A stretch of 64,000 nt of DNA from Thinopyrum elongatum (Eukaryota > Streptophyta > Magnoliopsida > Poales > Poaceae). Position 1 is the first letter of the stretch. Each line of letters starts with the position of its first letter. The stretch is from assembly GCA_011799875.1 (NCBI GenBank), contig CM022303.1, positions 281,996,850 through 282,060,849 of the forward strand, given 5' to 3'. The notes under the pieces were generated by a model. It ran no database searches and was not told where the DNA came from. It saw nothing but the letters and a program-made list of their open reading frames with translations. The position numbers were made by a program, and so were the translations under genes. Positions 48,127-58,995 of the stretch are shown piece after piece.

Positions 48127-49633
48127 TGTTAGGGAATTTCCTGTCTTTGTGTTTTGGTGATGATGACAACTCTCTTTGTGGTCTAATCGTGTGCCAAGAT
48201 CTCCAGGTACTCTATGTTTGGGTACAAGACGATTAGGCATTCCCTCTGGACGGAAAAGATCGAAGACGGCGTTTTGTCTGCGTGTTTATTTCTTTGGTCG
48301 TAGGGAACCCGTACTATTAAGAGGGAATCCACATCGGAAGGTATTGGGTGAATCAATGCACGTACACATTTCTCTTCACCCACCGTTCCATTCCGTTTGA
48401 GTAGAGAGAGGTCCCCTTTTCCTTCTAAACCAGTGTTTTTACCTCCTAGCAGTTGTACCGCCCTCTAGGGCGGTTGTACTGCCTGCCCTATTATACCGGC
48501 TCAACCACCGCCCCAGGGGTGATACGCTGGGGTTGCACCTCCCAGGTACATGCCCAGCGGTAGTACCGCTACCCCCGGGAGGTGGTACCGCCTCTGCTCT
48601 GGGAAAACCCAGGAGATGCTTCACGGGCGGTTGTACCGGCCAGGTACCGCCCAACCATCGGACTTTGTTCTATGATGGGGCGGTCCTTGGGCGGTGGTGG
48701 CCCGGTTGTGCTCTGCTAACCGGTACTATCGGTGTCCCGAGCGGTTGTACCGCTCTGGACTTAGTCATCTCCAGTTCCAGGGTCAGGCGGTAGTTCCGAT
48801 GCAACTACCGCTCGACCACCGCCCATAGGGGTGACTCCCTTCTGTCTTCAAAGCGGTTGTTGAGCGGTAGGCGAGCGGTTGGTCCGGTTACTCATGGTTA
48901 ACCGGTACTACCGCTCGTGCCACCGGTTGTACCGCTTGCTAGGGTACTGCAGCCTTCCCGTGAATCCTGGTTGTACCGGGGTCATGAGCGGTTGTACTGC
49001 TGCAGTGTAAAAACTGTTGTAACGGTTGGAAAAAGGGGGCCCCTATATAAAGGGGGTTTCTTCCACCTACCTCCTAACCTCTTGCCCCTCTCTCTCCTCC
49101 ATTAATGCCCTTCAAGCTTTCTTTCCCGACCTCTCTCCCTAGCCAATCAAACTTGTTGATTTGCTCGGGATTGAAGGAGGAGACCTAGATCTACACTTCC
49201 ACCAAAGGAAATTTGATTCCCCCATACTTTCTTGTGTGGATTTTGTTACTCTTGGGTGTTTGAGCACTCTAGACGGTTGAGATCACCGTGGAGCCACATT
49301 CCATTGTGGTGAAGCTCCGTGGTATCATTGGGAGCCTCCAAATCAGTTGTGGAGAGAGCCCCAACCTTGTTTGTAAAGGTCCGGTTGCCGCCTTCAAGGG
49401 TACAACTAGTGGAATCATGGCATCTCGCATTGTGTGAGGGCGTGAGGAGAATATGGTGGCCCTAGTGGTTTCTTGGGGAGCATTGTGCCTCCACACCGCT
49501 CCAACGGAGACGTACTTCCCCTCAAAGGGAAGGAACTTCGGTAACACATCCTCGTCTCCACCGGCTCCACTTGTGGTTATCTCTTACCTTTACTTTGTGC
49601 AAGCTATTGTTGTGTTGTATCCTTTTCTTGCAC

Positions 49634-49671
<38 letters not shown>

Positions 49672-49802
49672 AGCATCATATAGGTTGCTCACCTAGTCGC
49701 ACATCTAGACAACCTTTGTTGCTAACTCTAACTTGTTAAGAATAACTAAAAATTGGTAGTTGCCTATTCACCCCCCTCTAGTCAACCATATCGAACCTTT
49801 CA
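48127..49802 (+). repeat. Element C 5' LTR
   Basis: It runs TGTTAGGG to cctttca, 1,676 bp. It contains the palindrome cluster, TATA box, and a (GTT)n tract at 49638-49672 that is much shorter in the 3' LTR. By eye, 9 substitutions separate the first 150 bp of the two LTRs, so the insertion is not recent. Confidence 0.93.
48450..49052 (+). promoter_or_regulatory. Element C LTR promoter: GCGGTTGTACCGC palindromes, AACGGTTGGA, TATA
   Basis: More than fifteen near-palindromes of the type GCGGTTGTACCGC or CGGTACTACCGCTCG lie between 48450 and 49000. AACGGTTGGA follows at 49021-49030 and CTATATAAA at about 49043. In the 3' LTR the same sites have decayed to aatggttgga (about 59877) and tgtataaa. 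Confidence 0.72.
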
Positions 49803-49804
49803 AT

Positions 49805-49816
49805 TGGTATCAGAGC
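49805..49816 (+). other. Element C primer-binding site (initiator tRNA-Met)
   Basis: TGGTATCAGAGC lies 3 bases after the 5' LTR end. Confidence 0.92.
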
Positions 49817-49853
49817 CTCGTCTCTTTATTAAGGGTTTCACCACCCGAAGAGT

Positions 49854-52388
49854 ATGGTTGACACCGAGGAGGAAGTGCCCGAGGCCGTGGAGTTGACTTC
49901 GATCACTCGGGATGACTTAAATGAAGCCATGGCTTCACTTAAGACTTCCATGATGACCGAGGTCAAATCCGTGTTTAAAGAATTACTTGAGGGGTTGAAA
50001 ACCACTCCCGATCCATTGCTTGTGGTTAATCCCACCGCATCAAAGTCGGAGGCCAATTCTGGCAAGGAAGCGGCTAAAGGTATTCAAACTTCTTCCCCTC
50101 ACGACAAGAATGGGACATCAACCTTTGCCTCGGTTCCCCCTCCCCCGGTCTATGGAGGACCGGTCCCTACACCTCGCATTAATAATCATGGTCCTCCTCC
50201 CAAGCTTGTTAAAGGTGATTTTGCTAATTGGGTCTTTCGCATCAAGTCTCATTTGAATCACAGCTCAACAAACCTTTGGAGAATCATTGAGCAAGGCTTC
50301 TACCCGCATGATCCAAACAACTTCACCCCAAGAGAAGAAGTGGACAATCAATACAATCACTCCGCTTTATTCATCCTTCAAGATGCGGTCCCGCCCGAAG
50401 ATCTATCCCACTTATGTCCCTTCACTCATGCAAAGGATTGTTGGGAACACATTGTATCTATGTACAAGGGGAGCTCAAGCATCCAACGGTCCAACTTTGA
50501 AGTGGTCCTTGATGAGGCTGATGAATTCGTGATGCTAGAGGATGAGGATCCGCGTGATCTCTACCGGAGGGTGATAACTCTTGTGGTTACTCTCCAAGAT
50601 CATCGGAGCAAGGATATGGATGACACTTGGATCAAGCGCAAGTTTCTCAAGGCCATCATGCCATTCAACAAGGCCATGTATTCCGTGATTCATCAAAGGC
50701 CGGACTTTCACACCCTAACCTCAAGTGAAGTGTTGGATGAGTTTATTGCCATGAACATCATGAACAAGACCGCCGACAATGCTATTGCTCGTGTCTGGTC
50801 AAAGAAAAGCTCATCCACTCTTGCTTTGAAGGCCAAGGCCATCTCGGAAGAAGAAGAGGAGGAAGAAGAGGAGTGCTTCCCCGAGGACACCAAATATGCT
50901 TACCACGAGTACATGGCTCTTGCGTCAAGGAAATTTTAGGGCAACAAGAGGAATTCAAGGCCCAACTTCACCAAGAACAACTTAAGCGGCTCAAAGAACA
51001 AGCAACGAGTAAGGACTTGCTACAATTGCGGCAATGTGAGTCACTTTGTGGCGGAGTGCCCTTATGAGAAGAGGGAAGACAATGGTGGCAAACTCATTCG
51101 CAAAGACAAAGCCAAGTCCTTCCCAAGCAAGAACAACTTCACCAAGAAGACACCTCCAAAGGGCTTGGTGGCACATGAAGAATACGCCTCCGATGATGAT
51201 GATGAAGATACAAGTGGAGAAGGAATGGCAACGGCAACCATTGCCATTGCCACATCTTCCCCCTCCAAAGTCTCTCTCTTCGGCGCCCCCAACGAGAACA
51301 CCATTGCCAAGTGTCTCATGGCCAAAGGTATCAACAAGGTAACCTCAAACATCAAAACCACCATCGCTACTACTCCTTCATTGTTAGATTGTGTTGATGA
51401 TAGTGAGGTGGTAAAAGTTGATGAGAATGAGTTTACTAAGTTTGTGAATAAGCTCAAGGGTGATTCCAAGAAGCACTTTGTTGCTCTCTTGGAACAACTT
51501 GGTGAGGCTAATGATATCATTGAGTCTCATGAGGATACTATCTCCAAGTTGGAGGGGCATAGTCGTGATTATGCCGATGAGATTTCAGAGCTTTCCAATG
51601 CTCTTGAGGAAGATAAATGTCTTCGTTTGACTCTTGAGGAGTCACACAATGTTGATCGTGCTAAATTACAAAAGGATCTTGATCATGCTATTGTTCTTAC
51701 TCGCGTGCTTAAATCTGAGAAAGTTGCACTTGGGGTTGGCCATGATAGACTCAAGGAAGATTTTGATACACTTGACAAGGCTCACAAGGCCTTGAAGGGT
51801 ATTCATGCTTCTCTTAAAGAGTCTCATGATCAACTCCAAGTGAAGCTTACCATGGAGATTTCCATGTGTCCTCCTTTCATTCTAATTGATAATGCCCATG
51901 CTACTAACCCTTGTTGTGAGCATGTGCATCTTGTGGAGGAAAATGCCAAGTTGAAAGAGCAACTTGAGAAGGGCCTTGTGACATGTATACAAGGCGAAAA
52001 GAACCTCAATGACCTTTTGAGTAATCAAAAGGAAGTTGTGGGAAAGGAAGGACTTGGGTTTGTGCCCAAGTCAAAGAAGAAGAAGAACAAGACCAAGCAA
52101 CCTCTCCCGCTCAAGGAAACTTTTGTCAAGACGGGGGAGGGTACTCATGAAAAGAAGTAGAACAAGGAAGTGGGTGGTAATGCCAAGAAGGGCAACACCA
52201 CCCCTACCAACAAAGCCGGCGACTTTAACCCCTCTTATGTTTTATGCCGTGCTAGTGATGGGCATGTTTATGCTAAATTTGTTGGTTCTTATTATGAGTA
52301 CATTGAATGGTCTATTTGGGTTCCTAAGACCCTTGTTACTAACCTCAAAGGACCCATTCAAGAATGGGTACCTAAAACCAGGCATTGA
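49854..52388 (+). pseudogene. Element C gag with two in-frame TAG codons
   Basis: One frame runs from the ATG at 49854 to a TGA at 52386. Landmarks: coil-forming N-terminus (MASLKTSMMTEVKSVFKEL), KGDFANWVFRIKSHLNHSS, KDCWEHIVSMYKGSSSIQRS, an acidic run, the zinc knuckle CYNCGNVSHFVAEC (51018-51059), a long coiled coil (about 51500-52010), and a Lys-rich C-terminus ending in QEWVPKTRH. TAG codons at 50937 and 52158 interrupt it without changing frame. Gag forms the particle core. Confidence 0.9.
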
Positions 52389-52399
52389 CCTCTTGTAGG

Positions 52400-55300
52400 A
52401 GTTTGCTTCCGGTGGAGTGTCATGGTTGCTTGATAGTGGAGCAACAAATCATATGACCGGGAGCAAGGACTTGGTGGTGAATGTGCATCCAATTCCATCT
52501 ATGCCCACCCATGTCCAATTCGGTGATGCTTCAACTTCTAAGGTATTGGGACTTGGCAAGATGGTCATCTCCTGTTGAGAAGGTCATGCTTGTTGAGTCC
52601 CTTGCATACAATTTACTTTCCGTTCGTCAACTTGCACTTACGGGCTTTGCAACATTCTTTGATCTTGATACCGTGGCCCTTTTGTGGAGCAAGACTCTTA
52701 AAGTAGCTTTTGTTGGGCATGTCGAGAACGGTCTTTTCGGAGCGACCCACTAAGACCGCGACTTGCCTAATGGCTAAAGTTGATGTGGGTTGGCTTTGGC
52801 ATCACCGACTAGCCCATGTCAATATGAGATCTTTGCAAAGTCTCCTCAAAGGGGATCACGTACGTGGACTAACAAATGTGAGCTTTGCCAAAGACCGTGC
52901 TTGCAGTGCTTGTATCAAAGGAAAGCTTCACGAAATGGCTCACTGACCCACGACTATCATCTACTCGAAGAGGCCCTTGGAGCTCCTTCACATGGATCTC
53001 TTCAGTCCTCCATCCTTTGATAGTCTTGGGGAAGAAAGTATTGCTTGGTAATCGTGGATGACTACTCAAGATATGCATGGGTATACTTCTTCAAGAGGAA
53101 GAGTGAGACTCAACAAACCGTCATCAACTTTGTAAATGAAGATCAACGTCAACATGAAGCAAAGATCATGATGATTAGAAGTGACAACGGGACCGAGTTC
53201 AAGAACTACACCTTGGATGAGTTTCTTAGTGACGAGGGGATCAAGCATCAATATGTCGCACCTTATACCCCTCAACAAAATGGTGTGGTGGAAAGGAAGA
53301 ACCGGACATTGATGGATGCGGCAAGGACCATGATGGCGGAGTTCAAATCTCCGTACAACTTTTGGGCTGAAGCCATCAACACCGCATGTCATGCTTCCAA
53401 TAGGCTCTACCTCCGCAAAGGCTTGAACAAGACTCCATATGAGATACTTACCGGCAACAAGCCCAACCTCAAGTACTTTCGGGTGTTCGGTTGTAAGTGT
53501 TTCATTCTCAAGAAAGGTGTTCGTTTGTCTAAATTCGAACCTAGAGCTCAAGAGGGCGTTTTTGTTGGTTATGCTACAAACTCTCATGCTTACCATGTCC
53601 TCAACAAGTCCACCGGACTCATTGAGGAGACGTGTAACATGGAGTTTGATGAAAATAACGGCTCCCAAGTGGAGCAAAGTGGTCTTTGTGATGTAGGTGA
53701 TGAAATTCCTCCCCAAGCCATAAGAAGAATGGGGATTGGTCAAATACTCCCCATTGAGGAACCCCTTGTGGCCGAAGGAGAAGGACAATGCTCCACTCAA
53801 GTGGAGCCATCACCAACGCTAGACCCACACGCTTCCGAAGAACAAAGTGAAGGCCCTCAACCCAATGAACAAGATCAAGGGCAAGATCAACCACATGAAG
53901 ATGGTGATGCACCAAATGATGCCCAAGATCAAGTTCATGCCTTCGAGCTCGTTCAAGATCAAGAGCAAGCTCAAGATCAAGGGCAAGCTCAAGATGGTGC
54001 CCAAGATCACGAGCAAGCTCAAGATCAAGAGCAAACTCAAGACGGTGCTCATGATGAGCAAGATGATCCTCAAATGCCCATCGAGGAACTTTTGGAGCGT
54101 CGTGCCGCTAAGGTGGCTTCCAAGCTCGAGCGTCAACAATATGTCATGGAGAATGTGCTTGGAAGCTTGAGAAAAGGGGTAACTACTTGCAAGCAATTGT
54201 CAAACTTTTGTGAGCATCACGCGTTTGTTTCGTGTGTTGAACCCCAAAAGGTACATGAAGCGCTCGATGATGAGGATTGGCTTGAAGCTATGCTTGATGA
54301 ACTGAACAACTTCGAGCGCAATCAAGTTTGGGAATTAGTGCTAAGGCCAACAGAGGAACACAATGTCATTGGGACCAAATGGATCTTCAAGAACAAGCAA
54401 GATGCGAACGGTGTGGTTGTTCGAAACAAGGCGAGATTGGTGGCACAAGGCTACTACCAAGTCGAGGGTATCGACTACGGTGAAACCTTTGCCCCCATTG
54501 CGCTTGAATCTATTCGCATGTTGCTTGCATATGCATCTCATCATGATTTTAAGTTGTAACAAATGGATGTGAAAAGTGCATTTCTAAATGGTCCTTTGAA
54601 TGAGTTGGTGTATGTCAAACAACCTCCGGGATTCGAGGATCCCAAGCTCCCCACTCATGTATAAAAACTCAAAAAGGCGTTCTATGGCCTTAAACAAGCC
54701 CCACGTGCATGGTATGAGCACCTTACCGAGTTGTTGCAAGATCGTGGGCTTGAAATTGGGAAAATCGATCCCACTCTTTTTACTAAAAGGGTCAAAGGGG
54801 ATTTGTTCACATGCCAACTATATGTTGATGATATTATTTTTGGTTCTCCTAACAAATCTTTCAATGATGAGTTTGCCACGCTAATGACCGAGAAGTTTGA
54901 GATGTCTATGATGGGAGAGTTGAAGTTCTTTCTTGGGTTCGAAGTCAAGCAAAGAAGAGAAGGAACGTTCATCAACCAAGCCAAGTATACCCAAGACATG
55001 CTCAAGAGATTCAAGCTAGATGATGTCAAGCCGGTCAAGTTTCCCATGCCCACCAAATGCAAGCTTGACAGTGATCCCAATGGTAAAGCGGTGGATCAAA
55101 AGGTATATCTCTCCATGATTGGATCCTTGCTTTACCTTTGTGCATCTAGACCGGATATCATGTTGAGTGTGGGAATTTGTGCACGGTTTCAAGCCGCACC
55201 TAAGGAAAGCCACTATGTGGCGGTTAAACGAATCTTTCGGTATTTGGCTCATACCCCAAACTTTGGCTTATGGTACCCCAAAGGAGCAAGCTTCGATTTC

Positions 55301-55772
55301 ATGGGTTACTCGGACTCAGATTGGGCGGGAGATTGTGTGGAGAGGAAGTCAACTTCCGGAGGGTGCCAATTCCTTGGTCGCTCTTTGGTAAGTTGGTCTT
55401 CAAAGAAGCAAAATTTTATGTCTCTCTCATCCACTGAGGCCGAATATGTAGCCGCCGCAAGTTGTTGTGCACAATTGCTATGGATGAGGCAAACTTTAAA
55501 GGATTATGGTGTCACTTGTGACAAAGTGCCTCTTCTATGTGACAATGAAAGTGCTATCAAGATCTCCCACAATCCGGTGCAACATAGCAAGACGAAGCAT
55601 ATTGAGATTCGTCGTCATTTCATTCAGATCATGTCAAGCGTGGAGATATTGATATCATCTACATCAACACTCAAGAGCAACTAGTGGATATTTTCACCAA
55701 GCCTCTAGATGAAGCAAGATTTTGCGAGTTAAGGCATGAGCTAAATATCATTGATTCGAGCAATGTGGCTTG
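52400..55772 (+). pseudogene. Element C pol (protease, integrase, reverse transcriptase, RNase H), disrupted
   Basis: The protease site LLDSGAT (52426-52446) is in another frame from gag. Integrase starts with WLWHHRLAHVN and carries the catalytic Asp-Asp-Glu set (IVDDYSRYAWV, IRSDNGTEFKN, NGVVERKNRT). A Gln/Asp-rich repeat (53866-54072) lies between integrase and reverse transcriptase. Reverse transcriptase has NEXVWELV/GTKWIFKNK-type entry text and the YVDD box (54821-54832). RNase H has SDSDWAGD and SSTEAEYVAAA, and the end reads DIFTKPLDEARFCELRHEL. Lesions: frame changes near 52565, 52735, 53030 and 55625, and stops at 52944, 54557 and 54661. The element cannot encode its own complete Pol. 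Confidence 0.92.
53866..54072 (+). repeat. Low-complexity CAAGATCAAGAGCAAGCT repeat inside pol
   Basis: Words of 6 to 18 bases built from caagatcaa, gagcaagct and caagatggt alternate for about 200 bp and encode a Gln/Asp/Ala-rich linker between integrase and reverse transcriptase. The unit size keeps the reading frame. Confidence 0.85.
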
Positions 55773-56240
55773 AATCTAGGCACACCCCACCGCATTCATC
55801 ATTTTATCTTGTTCTAGATGCAGGCATGGCATAAGGGGAGTATTGTTCTCTCAATGAACTCTTCCTCCCCCATTATGCATAAATTGATCAAATCTTTCAC
55901 ATCAGCCATTTTTTATGGTACTTGTGCTTCAAGGATGAGTTTTGGTCATGGGCCCAAGGTTAAAATCTTCGCGGTGATGTACCAATTGACTCAAACATAG
56001 GTGGCTCCGGCCACCGCCCTTTCTCTTGAAAGGGTTGTTTTCCTTGGATCTTGTTCGCTCGTGCTAGTTTTGTTTAGCTACTTGGTGTATGTGACCTCCA
56101 AGTTGTGGATTTTCTTGCTTGCTTTTTGCACTCTTGGAGGTGAACTCACCCTATTCCAGTGTCATGTCTCCATCCCAAGCCTTTCTCTATCTCTTAACCA
56201 TCTCTTTCGATTGCACACAAGTTGGTCATGGTGTGGGTGA
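55773..56240 (+). other. Element C spacer after pol
   Basis: No conserved domain is seen. A purine stretch ATAAGGGGAG (55829-55838) resembles a polypurine tract. Short ORFs are present but not protein-like. Confidence 0.4.
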
Positions 56241-56243
56241 TGT

Positions 56244-56520
56244 TGACTGGGCGGTACAACCGGTGCTCCGGGCGGTTCAACCGCTAGGACATTCGGTTGT
56301 ATCGACCCAGGGGTTCCACCAGGGTAGTCTATGCGGTTCTACCGCTGGCTCCCCAGGTTGAGCTCCTGGCCGGTACTACCGCTCGATTTCAGGCGGTACT
56401 ACCACCGCCTCCCAGGCATCAGAAGTACCGCCCACAACCGCTGGTATGTCCCAGGGAGCGGTACAACCGCTCTTCGGAGTGGTACAACCGCTTCGCGGTC
56501 TGCGGGTATATAAAGGGGTC
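56244..56520 (+). promoter_or_regulatory. Candidate internal promoter of element C ahead of the extra ORF
   Basis: A second cluster of GCGGTACAACCGC-type palindromes (56248-56500) is followed at once by GGGTATATAAAGGGG (TATA box 56507-56514), the same layout as in the LTR. The next 160 bp are C-rich like a 5' UTR, then comes a short exon with ATG. Confidence 0.55.
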
Positions 56521-56683
56521 GGGCCAAAGGGGTATCTTCTTCCTCCCTTCGTGCCCATTCCCCTCACCTGCCCTAGCCACCAGTCTCCGTCGCCCTCGCC
56601 CAAGAGTGCTCTCCGGCGCTCTGGATCCATGGGCCCTCCTTGGATCTGCTTTGTGGAGGCCCCCTCCCTCCCGATCTCTTCCC

Positions 56684-58550
56684 ATGGATACCGGTAATGC
56701 CTCTCTTCTCTTTTCTAGGGTTCTTTCCTTGAATCCTTCTCCTTAAGGCATTACTTGATATCCCGCGTTTGTTGTCCAAACTATTGGGTGGAAGAGATCT
56801 ATATTTACTCCTGCTAGTGTTTGTGAGTCCTTAGAACATAGAATATTGCTAGTTTGATTCAAATCCCGTAGGCACTCGTTCCCCCATGGGTGGTACTGCT
56901 TGCTTCCAGTGGTTCTACCGCTCTTTATGAGCGGAACAACCGCTTGGGCGGTTCCACCGGTTGGAGAACCGGTACAACCGGGATTCCTGAACCAAGTGGC
57001 ACTTTACTTTCTCTGACTCACAAGCAATATATTCTTTTGATCTTGTGTGCAATCCTCTCATCGCTGCTGGGTTTCTTGTGTGCTTTCTGTGTGTGTGTGC
57101 AGGTGGCTCTAGTTCTCGCTCCGCTCCTCGTTCCAAGACCAAGAAGCAAGCTCGTAGAAGCAAGCGCTCGACCGAGTCTGATGGGGAGGAGGAGGTTGTG
57201 GTTCCCACCAAGCCAACCCGCCATGAAAAGTCTGCCGCTGCCAAGCAACGTGTGGTCATGCCTCTGCACAAGTGGAAAGCCAAGGAGTGGGAAGCCTTCC
57301 AGAAAAGGAATCTGTACACGGTTCCCATTGGGCCTCGATGGACCACTGTTCAGTTCCGGAATGAGATGCAATTGAGGATTGTTCATGAGCTATTTGAGCA
57401 TAACAAGAATCGGTACACCAAGTAGTGGACCATTGACCTTGACCATTGGAGGAGCAACATGGAGTACTTTGGAGAGGCTTTGGCTCTCTGTGAGGAGTTT
57501 GATTTGGTCAAACTCATGTCTGTCAACTATGACTTCGATGTTCAACTTATTCATCAGTTTTATGCAACCGTTCATTTTGGGGAAGATGATGCTCGCACTC
57601 TCTCATTCATGTGCCGTGATGAGTTCTTTCAAGTGCCTTGGAGAGCTTTCTGCAATGCTCTTGGCCATGAGGATACCAGTCTTGAAGGGAATGGTGGCAT
57701 TCGTCCTCATGACCGTCCCCACTCTATGCCTAAGGAGAAACTAGATCCTCTGTACATTCGTGGGCGAGGCATTATTGGTGAGTCCAAGCATCTTGATAAG
57801 GTGTATGATATCATGCATCGTGTGTTTCGCAATGTGCTTCTGCCCAAGGCTAGAAATCAGGATGAGATTTATGGGTACCTAGTTGACTTGTTGGTTGCTA
57901 TGAAGACTAAAGTGGGATCTGGTGCTACGTTTGATGTGTCCAAGTGGCTTTGGGAGGAGATGTACAACATGGTCATCTACAGAAAGGTTCCCATCTATGC
58001 ACCTTTTGTCATGTGCTTTCTGAACTCAGTTTGGGCTGTTCGCCGTCCTGGAGAGCTTCTCACTTCGCCAGATAACCTCACCGTGCATGAGGTCAAGCAG
58101 CTTAAGAAGAAGAAGCATGCCGAGCCCCGCTTTCCTGCGGATGACCCCGAGGATGTTTATGCCACCTCAGATGATGAGGACTTTGAGATGGAGCCGGGTG
58201 CCAAGCCCTCCTGGGTGACCAAGCTCACTGCTAAAGTAAAGAAGACCTTTTGCCTTCAGTCACACATTCAGAAGAAGATGTATGAGGCACATGTTAATGA
58301 GAAGCTTGCTCGGCGCCATCAGATTGCCATGATGAAGCACCTCAACATGCCTGTGAAGAGTGGATCCGAGAAGAGCATTACTCCAGAGGAAAAGTGGATT
58401 TCTGAGCATAGAACCTAGACTGATGATGAGGCACCTGGCCATCCTGCTACCTCCACTTCTGCTGCTGCTGATGATATCATGGAGGATGATGATTAGGAGT
58501 CTGAAGATGTTGATCCAGATGAGACCGAGGAGTCAGAGGAGGACTACTGA
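56684..58550 (+). pseudogene. Element C extra (env-like position) ORF, spliced, with three stops
   Basis: A 10-nt coding exon (56684-56693, donor CCG|GTAATG) joins in phase to 57103, where a strong acceptor (gtgtgtgtgcag) precedes one frame running to 58550. The protein starts with a basic Ser/Arg/Lys-rich segment, then WKAKEWEAFQKRNLYTVPIG, FYATVHFGEDDARTLSFMC and FFQVPWRAFCNALGHED, the pattern of the 'putative plant transposon protein' domain found in Sirevirus-type elements. It has an acidic C-terminus. TAG codons at 57423, 58416 and 58494 interrupt it in frame. The position between pol and the 3' LTR is that of the env-like gene of SIRE1-type elements, but I see no obvious membrane segment. 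The intron (56694-57102) contains another palindrome group (56890-56985). Confidence 0.72.
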
Positions 58551-58589
58551 GCTCTGGGGCGTTAGCATTGCTCTTTTCCTTTTTGGTGT

Positions 58590-58995
58590 CTTGATGCCAA
58601 AGGGGGAGAGAGTTCTATTAGGTCTCGAGATTTGCATGGGTTGTGTTTCATTTGCTTGGAGTTGAGAGTTGAACTTGAGTTTTAATTTGCTTTCTCTTGT
58701 TTGTGAACCTTGTGGTATGTGTCGTGCATGGTTTGAGACATGCATTCCCTATCTATCTATCTTATCGTATTGTCCTTAGTTCGTTGCGCTCTACTTATAT
58801 GCTTATTGTCTATCCTTCTCAGTTAGTAGTTTTGGGCGGTCTATAAAATCTAGAGGGAGCAGTGATCCTAATGTGTGACTTTGCATTCCAAAAGCAAATC
58901 AAAATAGTGCACACATCTAGGGGGAGCCCGTCTATATTTTCTAGACTTCCAGTGCAAATCTTGTCTTTGTCATCATCCACCAAAAAGGGGGAGAT
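58590..58995 (+). other. Multiple polypurine tracts before the 3' LTR of element C
   Basis: Purine motifs recur: AAAGGGGGAGAGAG (about 58600), CTAGAGGGAGCAG (about 58850), CTAGGGGGAGC (about 58917) and AAAAAGGGGGAGAT (58982-58995), the last directly touching the LTR. Repeated polypurine tracts are a reported hallmark of Sireviruses. Confidence 0.8.
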
